33,952 nt of DNA from JAUJNH01 sp038253125 (GTDB lineage: Bacteria; Actinomycetota; Acidimicrobiia; Acidimicrobiales; JAUJNH01). How positions within the stretch are numbered: the first letter of the stretch is position 1; each line of letters opens with the position of its first letter. Where the stretch lies: NCBI GenBank assembly GCA_038253125.1, contig JBBSHM010000021.1:1-33952 (forward strand). Direction: 5' to 3'. Shown here one piece after another: positions 1-6,726 of the stretch. The position numbers and the translations under genes are program-made. The notes below the pieces were generated by a model. The model was not told the DNA's origin and did no database searches. It was given only the letters and a program-made list of their open reading frames with translations.

Positions 1-714
1 ATGGCCTGGGGGGCGGTGCGCTCGGCGGTGGCCGAAGGCCGGCAGGCCTTCGTCGTGTGCCCGCTGGTAGAGGAGAGCGAGAAGCTCCAGGCCACCTCGG
101 CCGTGGCCGAGCACAGCCGCCTGGAGGCCGATGAGCTGGCCGGTCTGCGTCTCGGCCTCCTGCACGGCCAGATGCCGCCGGCCGACAAGGAGGCGGCGAT
201 GGCCGGCTTCCGGGCGGGCCGGCTCGACGTTCTCGTGGCCACCACCGTGGTCGAGGTCGGCGTCGACGTCCCGAACGCCACGGTGATGGTGATCGAGGAC
301 GCCGACCGCTTCGGCATGGCCCAGCTGCACCAGCTGCGGGGCCGGGTGGGCCGAGGCGACCACGCCAGCCGGTGCTTCCTGCTGGGCGGCACCGACGAGC
401 GGGGCCAGCCGCCGAACGACGAGGTGGCCGAGCGCCTCGGTGCCATGGTGCGCACCACCGACGGCTTCGAGCTGGCCGAGGTCGACCTCGACCTGCGGGG
501 CGAGGGCACCATCCTCGGCACTCGCCAGAAGGGCCGCAGCGACCTGAAGCTGGCCAGCCTCCGCCGTGACAGGCCGCTGGTCGCCGAAGCTCGCCGGGTC
601 GCCTTCGACCTGGTCGGCGAGGACGGCCACGGACTGGACCGCCTGCCGGCGCTGAAGGCCGAGGTCGAGTGGCTCGTCGACCCGACCGAATCCGACTACC
701 TGTTCAAGGGCTGA
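1..714 (+). CDS. recG: ATP-dependent DNA helicase RecG, C-terminal part (5' end outside window)
   Basis: RecG remodels stalled replication forks and branched recombination intermediates. Only the last 237 residues are present, covering most of the second RecA-like helicase lobe and the C-terminal tail. Visible signatures are CPLVEESEKL (about residue 20), the motif V-like ATTVVEVGVDVPNA (about 80) and the motif VI arginine-finger segment QLRGRVGRG (111-119). DLRGEGTILGTRQKG follows near residue 164, where RecG typically has a DLxLRGPGDxLGTRQSG-like block. The reading frame is open at base 1 and the wedge domain and first helicase lobe are missing, so the gene must begin upstream and the ATG at base 1 is internal. 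It ends with TGA three bases before the next start. The family call is firm. Confidence 0.95.
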   Translation: MAWGAVRSAVAEGRQAFVVCPLVEESEKLQATSAVAEHSRLEADELAGLRLGLLHGQMPPADKEAAMAGFRAGRLDVLVATTVVEVGVDVPNATVMVIEDADRFGMAQLHQLRGRVGRGDHASRCFLLGGTDERGQPPNDEVAERLGAMVRTTDGFELAEVDLDLRGEGTILGTRQKGRSDLKLASLRRDRPLVAEARRVAFDLVGEDGHGLDRLPALKAEVEWLVDPTESDYLFKG

Positions 715-717
715 CCG

Positions 718-942
718 ATGCCCCGCATGGACGACTCGGTCGCCTTTGCCAGGAACTGGAAGACCGTCCTGGCCGCCGACGCCGCCCTCGGCGTGGCCAT
801 CGTCCTGGTCGGCCTGACCATCCTGGCCACGGTCCACGTGGTGGTAGGGGCCATGCTGGCCTCAGCCGGAACCGTCTACCTCATCCCCGTAGCCCGCCGA
901 GCCCGCCACTGGTCCACCCTCCGCCGCGACGCCGGCCTTTAG
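718..942 (+). CDS. Small two-helix membrane protein, unknown function
   Basis: This encodes 74 residues that I do not recognise. After a charged N-terminus with the pair RNWK there are two hydrophobic stretches, roughly residues 17-38 and 41-57. A basic tail follows (RRARHW...RRDAGL), suggesting a two-helix inner-membrane protein with a cytoplasmic C-terminus. It starts three bases after the recG stop and is probably co-transcribed with recG. Its TAG stop shares bases with the TAA stop of the convergent reductase gene on the other strand. Codon usage is strongly GC at third positions, as in its neighbours, which supports a real gene. No function can be inferred. Confidence 0.6.
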   Translation: MPRMDDSVAFARNWKTVLAADAALGVAIVLVGLTILATVHVVVGAMLASAGTVYLIPVARRARHWSTLRRDAGL

Positions 943-1544
943 CGACGGTTGAGGACAGGAATTACCCGGTAGGTGCAGATGATCACGCCCGTGCTCGTCG
1001 GCTTGGTCGAGATCAGCTCCAGGGTGCGGGCCTGGCCGTCGCCCGGGAAGAGGCGCTTGCCGCCGCCGAGCAGGATCGGCTCGATCATCAGGCGGTACTC
1101 GTCCACCAGGCCGTGGCTGATCAGCTGTGATGCCAGGTGGGCGCTGCCCATGACCTGGATGTCGCCGCCGCTGCTGTCCCGGAGCTGCCCGACGGCGCCG
1201 ACCAGGTCGTCGGCGGGCAGCAGCGTCGAGTTGGCCCAGTCGAGCTCGCCCTCGGTCAGGGTTCGGGAGGCGACGTACTTGGGCAGTGCGTTCATGCGGT
1301 CGGCGAACGGGTCGCCGGCCCGGTCGGGCCAGGCGGCAGCCATCGTCTGCCAGGTGCGACGGCCGAAGAGGAGCGCCTCGGTCGTCTGCATCACCTCGTC
1401 GAGCACGGGCCCCATGGCGGGCAGGTCGAAGAAGGGCATCGACCAGCCGCCGTGGTGGAAGCCGCCTCCGGTGTCCTCGTCGGGGCCGCCGGGGGCCTGG
1501 ACGACGCCGTCGAGGCTCATGAAGTCACTGAGGACGATGCGCAT
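939..1544 (-). CDS. Dihydrofolate reductase-family protein (RibD C-terminal type)
   Basis: This 201-residue protein matches the RibD_C/YyaP-like branch of the DHFR fold. The N-terminal strand is MRIVLSDFMSLDGVV. LLFGRRTW (about residue 58) and MGSAHLASQLISHGLVDEY (about 132-150) are followed by the family's ILLGGGKRLF. These proteins bind NAD(P)H and probably reduce a small substrate that is usually unknown; this is not the essential folate enzyme FolA. The start is supported by AGGAG at 1554-1558 (minus strand), nine bases before the ATG. It is the last gene of a minus-strand block between recG and rsmD, and its stop overlaps that of the convergent small membrane gene. Confidence 0.85.
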   Translation of the reverse strand: MRIVLSDFMSLDGVVQAPGGPDEDTGGGFHHGGWSMPFFDLPAMGPVLDEVMQTTEALLFGRRTWQTMAAAWPDRAGDPFADRMNALPKYVASRTLTEGELDWANSTLLPADDLVGAVGQLRDSSGGDIQVMGSAHLASQLISHGLVDEYRLMIEPILLGGGKRLFPGDGQARTLELISTKPTSTGVIICTYRVIPVLNRR

Positions 1545-1638
1545 GTCTGATCTCTCCTAGTTGGCCGGATCGGGTCCCCTGTCGGACGCCGCGAGCCTTG
1601 CCGACTCATCGCAAGCCTCAACCGGAGGCGTCGGTGGA

Positions 1639-2196
1639 TCAGGGGGCCAGGCGGAAGGTGCGCAGGACGGTGGCGACCTGGACGTCGTCGAACGTCTCGG
1701 CCGGGGCGGTGGCGACGACGTTGATGATGAGGCCGTCGCTCACCTGGACGGCGAGCTGGAGCGTGTGAACCGGGGGGCCCGGGGCCAGAGGCGGCGGGTG
1801 GGTCTGCTGGGTCCAGCCGACCACCACCGATCGTCTGGCGCCTGGCCACCTCACGTCCTGGCGGGTGACGTCGGAGGCGCCCACCTTGCGCTTCACGTCC
1901 GCCAGAACCTCCATCTGCTGCACGACGGGGGCCCGCGGCTTGGTGTCGCGGATCACGGCCACCAGCGTGGGCTCGTCGCCCGGGTGCAGCGCCCGCACGT
2001 TCAGGGTCAGCTTGGGCTCTCCGTTTGTCGACTGCTGGCTCGACGGAGTGAACGTGTCCGGCGCGGCGATGCTGAAGCCCTGGCCTGGAACCTTCGCGAA
2101 GTCCTTGGGCGGGCTGATCGGTCCGACGCCGCCGGCCTGTGCTGCGTCACGAGCGCAGCCGACAAGCAGGGCGACCATCACCGTGACGGCGACCAT
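1639..2196 (-). CDS. Putative secreted lipoprotein, unknown function
   Basis: From ATG 2196 this encodes 185 residues beginning with a short hydrophobic segment and a lipobox: VALLVGC places the lipidated cysteine at residue 14. The rest has no transmembrane segment, reads as an extracytoplasmic globular domain and ends in VATVLRTFRLAP. A segment such as GFSIAAPDTF resembles the start of LpqN/PsbP-like lipoproteins, but I cannot assign a family. An upstream in-frame start at 2280 would run the protein through palindromic repeat copy A and bury the signal peptide, so I prefer 2196. GGAAGG lies just before this start. The gene follows the zinc-ribbon gene and precedes the reductase on the same strand. 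Confidence 0.7.
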   Translation of the reverse strand: MVAVTVMVALLVGCARDAAQAGGVGPISPPKDFAKVPGQGFSIAAPDTFTPSSQQSTNGEPKLTLNVRALHPGDEPTLVAVIRDTKPRAPVVQQMEVLADVKRKVGASDVTRQDVRWPGARRSVVVGWTQQTHPPPLAPGPPVHTLQLAVQVSDGLIINVVATAPAETFDDVQVATVLRTFRLAP

Positions 2197-2209
2197 CGCC
2201 CTTCCACCC

Positions 2210-2265
2210 CCGGTTCTGTCGGGAGTTCCCCTACGCCGAGCGACAGCTACTCCCGACAGTTCGGG
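2210..2265. repeat. Palindromic intergenic repeat, copy A
   Basis: This is a 56-bp element with arms CTGTCGGGAGT and ACTCCCGACAG, a perfect 11-bp inverted pair, and an internal GCGACAG. It shares layout and most bases with copies at 2889-2945 and 12529-12584. It lies between the stop of the zinc-ribbon gene (2290) and the lipoprotein start (2196). It could act as an RNA hairpin, a protein site or a miniature mobile element; the sequence does not decide between these. Confidence 0.8.
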
Positions 2266-2289
2266 CTCCGGTTCCCGCACGGGCCCAGC

Positions 2290-2484
2290 TCAGGCCTGGT
2301 CGAGGGCCGGGACCTCCAGGTCCCAGCGGTCATGGCAGTCACGGCAGCGGTACACCACGAGATCGCCCTCGGCCCAGGGCAGGTCGTCCGGGCTCGGCGG
2401 CGGGGTGAGCAGGTAGGCGGGGCCGCCGCAGTCGACGCAGGTGATCTCGGCTTCGGCGACGAAGGCGCCGTCCTCCCAGGCCAT
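2290..2484 (-). CDS. Small zinc-ribbon protein
   Basis: This encodes 64 residues starting MAWEDGAFVAEAEITC. Two CxxC knuckles, CVDCGG (about residue 16) and CRDCHD (about 46), make a compact zinc ribbon separated by an acidic, proline-rich linker. The reading frame is open further upstream to 2604, but the ATG at 2484 overlaps the thioesterase stop as TGATG. This is typical of translational coupling and removes an unlikely arginine-rich leader. The partner and role are unknown. The tight coupling suggests it is made together with the thioesterase, but zinc ribbons of this size could equally be DNA, RNA or protein binders. Confidence 0.65.
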   Translation of the reverse strand: MAWEDGAFVAEAEITCVDCGGPAYLLTPPPSPDDLPWAEGDLVVYRCRDCHDRWDLEVPALDQA

Positions 2485-2870
2485 CAGACCACCCGACCGG
2501 TGCTGATCATCAGGGCGGTGGCCTCGACCGCGGCCGAGCCGTCGTCGAGCAGCAGCCGCCCGTGGACCCGGGTCCGCTTCCGCAGCCCAGGCTGTTCTCG
2601 CCACGCCTCGACCCTCAGGACCCCCCCGTCCAGGGGCACCGGGCGCCGGAAGCGGAGGTCCAGGGTGGCCGTGATCGTGGCGATGCGGTCGAGGGCATGG
2701 GAGAGCCCGCCCATGCAGTCATCAAGCAGGGCGGCCGCCATCCCGCCGTGAAGCAGGCCGGGCGTCCCCGCCCACTCGGGACGCGGGACGACCTCACCCA
2801 CCAGTGTGCCGCTGGCCCGCCCGGCGCCGGGCGGCACCAAGGGCAGCCACCGCAGGGCGAGCAGGTCCAC
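2484..2870 (-). CDS. PaaI-like hotdog-fold thioesterase
   Basis: This 128-residue protein has the hotdog thioesterase core. GLLHGGMAAALLDDCMG (about residues 38-54) is the catalytic helix block, equivalent to the HGG motif with a downstream acidic residue in PaaI/YdiI proteins. ATLDLRFRRPVPLDG (about 68-82) is the next conserved strand. Such enzymes hydrolyse acyl-CoA thioesters; the substrate cannot be read from sequence. The GTG start at 2870 has a TAGCGT -10-like box nine bases upstream (2880-2885), so the transcript may be nearly leaderless. It leads the minus-strand block and is divergent from rsmD, with palindromic repeat copy B between them. Confidence 0.85.
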   Translation of the reverse strand: MDLLALRWLPLVPPGAGRASGTLVGEVVPRPEWAGTPGLLHGGMAAALLDDCMGGLSHALDRIATITATLDLRFRRPVPLDGGVLRVEAWREQPGLRKRTRVHGRLLLDDGSAAVEATALMISTGRVV

Positions 2871-2879
2871 GACGGGCCG

Positions 2880-2885
2880 ACGCTA
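2880..2885 (-). promoter_or_regulatory. Candidate -10 box of the thioesterase gene
   Basis: TAGCGT on the minus strand matches TANNNT and ends nine bases before the GTG at 2870. No clear -35 is visible. It sits at the edge of palindromic repeat copy B. Confidence 0.45.
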
Positions 2886-2888
2886 CTC

Positions 2889-2945
2889 CCGCTTTTGTCG
2901 GGAGAAGCCCTCCGCCAGGCGACAGGTACTCCCGACAGAAGCGGG
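2889..2945. repeat. Palindromic intergenic repeat, copy B
   Basis: This is a 57-bp copy of the repeat seen at 2210-2265 and 12529-12584. It contains TTGTCGGGAG, an internal GCGACAGGTACTCCCGACAG and then a G-run. An extra CTCCCG just before it (2886-2891) can pair with CGGGAG (2899-2904), making a second small hairpin. It lies between the divergent thioesterase and rsmD genes. CGACAG at 2933-2938 is 17 bases from the rsmD -10 candidate, so the repeat may supply promoter or operator sequence. Confidence 0.8.
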
Positions 2946-2955
2946 GGGTCCACGG

Positions 2956-2961
2956 TACCGT
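2956..2961 (+). promoter_or_regulatory. Candidate -10 box upstream of rsmD
   Basis: TACCGT matches TANNNT and is preceded at 17-bp spacing by CGACAG of repeat copy B. The expected transcription start, about seven bases downstream, falls next to ATG 2969. That ATG opens a 10-codon frame ending at 3001 across the rsmD start. Confidence 0.45.
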
Positions 2962-2991
2962 TCCCGGCATGGGGCTCGACCGGGAGCGCCG

Positions 2992-3540
2992 TTGCGGGTG
3001 ATCGCCGGGGTGGCCAGGGGCCGCCGCCTCACCGCCCCTCCGGGCACCCAGGTACGACCCACCGGTGACCGGGTGCGCCAGGCCCTGTTCACCATGCTGG
3101 ACGCCAACCTCGACGGGCTCGACGGCCTGCGGGTGGCCGACCTGGCCTGTGGCAGCGGCGCCCTCGGCATCGAGGCGTTGTCTCGGGGCGCCGCCGCCTG
3201 TGCCTTTGTCGACATCTCGCCGCGCTCGCTCCGGGTGGCCCAGGCCAACCTGGTTGCCGTGGGCCTGGGCGGGCGGCCGGCGACGTTCGTGCGCCGTGAT
3301 CTCCTGCGCTGGGCCGCACGGCAGGAGCCCGGCTCGTTTGACCTGGTGCTGGCCGACCCGCCCTACGCCTGGGATGGCTGGACCGATCTGCTCGCCGGGC
3401 TGGCTGGTGCGGCGGCGGTAGTCGTCGTCGAATCCGACCGGGAGATCACCACTCCCGGCGGTTGGGGATCGCTCAGGACGCGCCGCTACGGCGGTACCGT
3501 GGTCAGCGTGTTCGAAGCTGATCGGGAACCGGGGGTCTGA
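2992..3540 (+). CDS. rsmD: 16S rRNA (guanine-N2)-methyltransferase RsmD
   Basis: RsmD methylates G966 (E. coli numbering) of 16S rRNA in 30S subunits using S-adenosylmethionine. The 182-residue product opens with MRVIAGVARGRRL and has the SAM-binding motif DLACGSGALGIEALSRGA from residue 50. The catalytic loop DPPYAW is at residues 122-127. TTG 2992 is chosen because it gives the family's usual N-terminus and has GGGAG at 2982-2986. GTG 2998 is a close alternative and would overlap, as GTGA, the end of a 10-codon upstream frame (2969-3001). The frame is open further upstream, but that part covers the repeat and is not conserved. The next gene, coaD, follows after five bases, a classic rsmD-coaD pair. 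Confidence 0.93.
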   Translation: MRVIAGVARGRRLTAPPGTQVRPTGDRVRQALFTMLDANLDGLDGLRVADLACGSGALGIEALSRGAAACAFVDISPRSLRVAQANLVAVGLGGRPATFVRRDLLRWAARQEPGSFDLVLADPPYAWDGWTDLLAGLAGAAAVVVVESDREITTPGGWGSLRTRRYGGTVVSVFEADREPGV

Positions 3541-3545
3541 GGACG

Positions 3546-4055
3546 GTGCCGAGGCCGCTCAGGACCGCGCTGTTCCCCGGGTCCTTCGATCCGATCCACA
3601 ACGGCCACCTTGAGATCATCGAGATCGCCGCCGCCCTGTTCGACCAGCTGGTGGTCGCCGTCATCCGCAACCCCGGCAAGGGCGAGCCCCTGTTCAGCCT
3701 CGAGGATCGCCAGGATCTGGTGCGTGAGAGCTGCGCCCACCTCGGCAACCTGCGGGTGGTGTCGATGGCCAAGCTGACGGTGGACGTGGCCCACGAGGAG
3801 GGTGCCGGGGTGATCGTGAAGGGCGTGCGGGTGGTCTCGGACTTCGAGTCCGAGTTGCAGCAGGCGCAGATGAACAAGGCGGTGTCGGGCATCGAGACCG
3901 TCCTCGTCCCCTGTGCAACGGCATCGAGCTTCGTGGCCAGCAAGTACGTGCGCGACTTCGTCAAGTACGGGGCGGCTGACAGGATCGACTCGATGGTGCC
4001 AAAGGTGGTGGCGGCCCGGCTCCGGGAGCGCTACGGCCCCGGTGGCCGACGGTGA
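3546..4055 (+). CDS. coaD: Phosphopantetheine adenylyltransferase (CoA biosynthesis)
   Basis: CoaD transfers AMP from ATP to 4'-phosphopantetheine, the penultimate step of coenzyme A synthesis. The 169-residue length is normal. The nucleotidyltransferase motif FPGSFDPIHNGH (residues 10-21) contains the HxGH-type signature. VVSDFESELQQAQMN (about residue 96) corresponds to the substrate-binding block that follows RGxR in the family; here it is KGVR. The C-terminal ATP-binding motif, usually SSxxVR-like, appears as SSFVASKYVRDF. The GTG start lies five bases after the rsmD stop, with GGA immediately upstream. The gene ends in a GTGA overlap with the next coding region. Confidence 0.95.
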   Translation: MPRPLRTALFPGSFDPIHNGHLEIIEIAAALFDQLVVAVIRNPGKGEPLFSLEDRQDLVRESCAHLGNLRVVSMAKLTVDVAHEEGAGVIVKGVRVVSDFESELQQAQMNKAVSGIETVLVPCATASSFVASKYVRDFVKYGAADRIDSMVPKVVAARLRERYGPGGRR

Positions 4056-4612
4056 GCGGGATCTTCGAGGGCGACGACGCCCCTGACACCGAGACCCTGG
4101 TCCGCCGGGTCATCGAGCTCATCGGCAACGCCCGGCCTCTCCCGTTGTCGTCCAGCGTCAGGGTGGAGAAGGAAGAGGTTCTCGAGCTCCTCGACGACGC
4201 CCTGGACCGCCTGCCGGCGGAGCTGCGCCAGGCCCGGTTCATGCTGAAGGAGCGCGAGGAGTTCCTGGCCAAGGTGCAGCGGGAGGCCGACGAGATCCTG
4301 GAGTCGGCCCGGGTGCGGGCCGAGCGGATGGTCCAGCGCACCGAGATCGTGCGAGAGGCCCAGCACTCGGCGCAGAGCTTCGTTGAGACGGCCAAGGACG
4401 AGGCCCGCCGCATGCGGATGGAGGCCGAGGACTACTGCGACCAGAAGCTGGCCGGCTTCCAGATCGTCCTGGAGCGCACGGCCAAGACCGTGGCCGCCGG
4501 CCGCGAGAAGCTGCGGATGACCCCTCAGCCCGCCTCGGTCGAAGGCCCGATCGGCATTGGCGTCGGCCCCAATGACCCCAACGAGCCTGGCTTCTTCGAC
4601 CAGGACACATAG
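4052..4612 (+). CDS. DivIVA-like coiled-coil protein (SepIVA-like)
   Basis: This 186-residue, highly charged protein has a long predicted coiled coil from about residue 45 to 155. It is rich in E, R, A and Q, for example LKEREEFLAKVQREADEIL. The C-terminus is a Gly/Pro-rich tail ending FFDQDT, and there are no membrane segments. In Mycobacterium a DivIVA-domain protein, SepIVA, which is needed for septation and polar growth, is encoded next to the DUF177, rnc, mutM and smc genes. The same neighbourhood here suggests an orthologue; that is inference from position and coiled-coil character. An F0 subunit-b-like protein is the usual misannotation. The GTG start overlaps the coaD stop as GTGA. 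Confidence 0.75.
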   Translation: MSGIFEGDDAPDTETLVRRVIELIGNARPLPLSSSVRVEKEEVLELLDDALDRLPAELRQARFMLKEREEFLAKVQREADEILESARVRAERMVQRTEIVREAQHSAQSFVETAKDEARRMRMEAEDYCDQKLAGFQIVLERTAKTVAAGREKLRMTPQPASVEGPIGIGVGPNDPNEPGFFDQDT

Positions 4613-4618
4613 CGCCGG

Positions 4619-4624
4619 TAGGCT
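4619..4624 (+). promoter_or_regulatory. Candidate -10 box of the DUF177-rpmF-plsX unit
   Basis: TAGGCT lies ten bases before GTG 4635 and just after the upstream stop. It belongs to a recurring TAGGNT set in this window that sits close to starts lacking a good ribosome binding site. Confidence 0.45.
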
Positions 4625-4634
4625 CGACCGCCCT

Positions 4635-5144
4635 GTGGGCCGGGGGAGCGACTTCGTCGTCGACGTGACGCCGCTGCGCAAGCTGCCGGGTTCGGTGATG
4701 CGGGTGCAGCGCTCGGGCCGCCTCAGCGGGCTCCGGCTCTCGGCCGCGGCGGTGGCCGACGGTGACGAGGTGGCGGTCGACGCCCAGCTGGCCTGGGCGT
4801 CCGACGACGTCGTCGTCACCGCCGACGTCAGCGCCCGGTGGCGGGGCCAGTGCCGCCGGTGCCTGGGCGACGCCACCGGCGAGGTCACCGCCAGCGTGCG
4901 CGAGGTGTACGAGCCCGCCTCCGACGGTGAGGAGACCTACGCCCTCGACGGTTCCCGGGTCGACCTGGCGCTGCTCGTGCGCGATGCTGTGCTGCTCGGC
5001 CTTCCCCCGGCTCCCCTGTGCAACGATGGGTGCCGGGGGCTATGCCCCGTCTGTGGGGCCAACCGCAACGAGACCAGGTGCGGCTGCGCTGCCAGCCAGC
5101 CTGACCCGCGATGGGCGGCCCTCGACACCCTCCGTGACACCTGA
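4635..5144 (+). CDS. DUF177 (YceD-like) family protein
   Basis: This encodes 169 residues of the DUF177 family, which in most bacteria is encoded immediately before rpmF. Its role is poorly defined; in some bacteria and plastids family members affect 23S rRNA processing or accumulation. The core shows RWRGQCRRCLGDATGEV (about residues 71-87). A C-terminal cysteine cluster, CNDGCRGLCPVCGANRNET (about 133-151) followed by CGC, looks metal-binding. I chose GTG 4635 because it gives the expected start near the conserved DVTPLRKLPGS and follows a -10-like box. Upstream in-frame starts would lie inside the coiled-coil gene. rpmF follows 27 bases downstream. Confidence 0.88.
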   Translation: MGRGSDFVVDVTPLRKLPGSVMRVQRSGRLSGLRLSAAAVADGDEVAVDAQLAWASDDVVVTADVSARWRGQCRRCLGDATGEVTASVREVYEPASDGEETYALDGSRVDLALLVRDAVLLGLPPAPLCNDGCRGLCPVCGANRNETRCGCAASQPDPRWAALDTLRDT

Positions 5145-5171
5145 GACAGAAGAAAGAAGCGAGGCGCCACC

Positions 5172-5348
5172 GTGGCCGTCCCCAAGAAGAAGAAGTCCAA
5201 GTCCAAGACCCGCATGCGCAGGGCCAGCAACTGGACCCTCGAGGCTCCCTCGCGCAGCGACTGCCCCCGCTGCGGCTCGGCCAAGGTGCCGCACGTGGTG
5301 TGCGGCCAGTGCGGCTGGTACCACGGCCGCCAGGCCATCGAGGTTTGA
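5172..5348 (+). CDS. rpmF: 50S ribosomal protein L32
   Basis: This is a 58-residue protein of the large ribosomal subunit. The N-terminus MAVPKKKKSKSKTRMRRA is the classic basic L32 leader. A zinc ribbon follows, formed by CPRC (about residue 35) and CGQC (about 48), so this is the zinc-binding form rather than the cysteine-free paralogue. HGRQAIEV closes the protein. The start is GTG with GAGG upstream. The order DUF177-rpmF-plsX is conserved across many bacteria and ties ribosome supply to phospholipid synthesis genes. Confidence 0.95.
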   Translation: MAVPKKKKSKSKTRMRRASNWTLEAPSRSDCPRCGSAKVPHVVCGQCGWYHGRQAIEV

Positions 5349-5388
5349 CGGCCCTCTGCCGGGCCCGATCGGCCCTTCAGAGCGGGCG

Positions 5389-6405
5389 ATGCCGCCCCGC
5401 CCCCCGGTGACGCCGATCGGCGTCGACGTGATGGGCGGCGACAAGGCCCCGGCGGAGATCGTCGCCGGGTGCGTGCGCGCCGCAGTCGAGCTCGAGATCG
5501 ACGTGCTGCTCGTCGGCCGGCCCGAAGCCCTTGTCGGCCTGGACACCGGTGGGCTCGAGGTGCTGGCCGCCTCGCAGGTGGTCGACATGGCCGAGGACCC
5601 GGCCATGGCCGTGCGCACCAAGAAGGACAGCTCGCTCGTGCGCCTGGCCGAGGCGGTGCGCGACGGACGGGCGTCGGCCATGGTCTCCGCCGGCAACACC
5701 GGGGCGGCGATGGCCTCGGCGCTGCTGCGCACCGGGCGCATCAAAGGAGTGCTGCGGCCGGCAATCGTGACCCCGATCCCGGTGCCCGGCGCCGCCACGC
5801 CCACCGCCCTGCTCGACGCCGGCGCCAACGTCGAGTGCAGCGCCGAGATGCTGGTGCAGTTCGCTCACATGGGGTCGGCCTACTTCACCGCCCGCTACGG
5901 GGCGGTCGAGCCCAGGGTGGGCCTGCTCTCGATCGGTGAGGAGGCCGGCAAGGGCGGCACGCTCCGCAAGGATGCCCACGCCCTCCTGGTGGCCGAGCCC
6001 GGGCTCCGCTTCGTCGGCAACGTCGAGGGGCGCGACGTCATGTCCGACAGCATCGACGTCTGCGTCACCGACGGCTTCACCGGCAACGTCACGCTCAAGG
6101 CCCTGGAAGGCGGCATGCGCACGCTGTCGAAGGCGGTCATGGAGATCCTGCTCGGCAGCGAGGAGGCCCGGGCGGCCAGCGAGGCGCTGCTCCCGGCCTT
6201 TGTCGAGCTGGCCCGCGAGCTCGATCCCGAGAGCCACGGCGGAGCCATGCTCCTCGGCACCGACGGACTGTGCATCATCAGCCACGGCTCGTCGTCGGCC
6301 ACGGCCATCGTCAACGCCATCCGCACAGCCCGCGACATGGTTGAAGCCGACCTCGTCGGCGCCATCCGCCGGGCCATCCGGCCGCCGCCGGCCGATCGGG
6401 GCTAG
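5389..6405 (+). CDS. plsX: Phosphate acyltransferase PlsX
   Basis: PlsX converts acyl-ACP to acyl-phosphate, the acyl donor for the first step of glycerophospholipid synthesis via PlsY. The 338-residue product has the family's N-terminal IGVDVMGGDKAP (about residue 9). SAGNTGAAMASAL (about 102-114) and the late motif CVTDGFTGNVTLKALEG (about 225-241) follow, and ISHGSSSATAI is near the C-terminus. It is peripheral to the membrane in other bacteria. ATG 5389 is chosen because the frame upstream is open but runs across rpmF and DUF177 in another frame. The weak Shine-Dalgarno is AGCGGG. acpP, the source of its acyl-ACP substrate, follows directly. Confidence 0.96.
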   Translation: MPPRPPVTPIGVDVMGGDKAPAEIVAGCVRAAVELEIDVLLVGRPEALVGLDTGGLEVLAASQVVDMAEDPAMAVRTKKDSSLVRLAEAVRDGRASAMVSAGNTGAAMASALLRTGRIKGVLRPAIVTPIPVPGAATPTALLDAGANVECSAEMLVQFAHMGSAYFTARYGAVEPRVGLLSIGEEAGKGGTLRKDAHALLVAEPGLRFVGNVEGRDVMSDSIDVCVTDGFTGNVTLKALEGGMRTLSKAVMEILLGSEEARAASEALLPAFVELARELDPESHGGAMLLGTDGLCIISHGSSSATAIVNAIRTARDMVEADLVGAIRRAIRPPPADRG

Positions 6406-6417
6406 GCCGCTCCTGGC

Positions 6418-6423
6418 TATGCT
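6418..6423 (+). promoter_or_regulatory. Candidate -10 box of acpP
   Basis: TATGCT ends six bases before GTG 6430, so the predicted transcription start coincides with that start codon. This would give a leaderless acpP message. No clear -35 is visible. Confidence 0.5.
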
Positions 6424-6429
6424 CCGGCC

Positions 6430-6723
6430 GTGCCCACCGAGACCCATGTGAGTGGAAACCCCATGAGCCGCGATGAGGTGTTCAAGTTGATCCAGGACAG
6501 CCTGGCTGAGATCCTCGAGATCGAGCCGGCCAAGATCACCGAGGGCGCCTCGTTCGCCGACGACCTCGACGCCGACAGCCTGGCCCTCATCGAGCTGGTC
6601 GAAGCGATCGAGGAGGACCTCAGCGAGCGGTCGGTCGGCTTCCGCATCGAGGACGAGGACCTTGAGGACCTGAAGGTGGTCCGCGACGCCGTCGACTACG
6701 TCGTCGCCAAGCTCGGGACCTAG
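6430..6723 (+). CDS. acpP: Acyl carrier protein
   Basis: This acidic four-helix carrier protein holds growing acyl chains on a 4'-phosphopantetheine arm. The attachment serine lies in DDLDADSLALIEL: residue 50 from GTG 6430, or 39 from ATG 6463. The ATG gives an 86-residue protein closer to the family norm. The GTG is supported by the -10 box positioned for a leaderless transcript, adding 11 residues (MPTETHVSGNP). The true start is therefore open. It sits between plsX and rnc, as in many bacteria. The TAG stop is followed in the same frame, three bases later, by the start of RNase III coding sequence. Confidence 0.93.
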   Translation: MPTETHVSGNPMSRDEVFKLIQDSLAEILEIEPAKITEGASFADDLDADSLALIELVEAIEEDLSERSVGFRIEDEDLEDLKVVRDAVDYVVAKLGT

Positions 6724-6726
6724 ACG

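Noticed and set aside
1572..1618. Imperfect inverted repeat CTTGC/GCAAG upstream of the reductase
   Set aside because: A five-base stem with a nine-base loop and no T-run is too weak to call a terminator.
1517..1849. Minus-strand frame overlapping the reductase start and lipoprotein end
   Set aside because: It is arginine- and proline-rich shadow sequence between two better genes.
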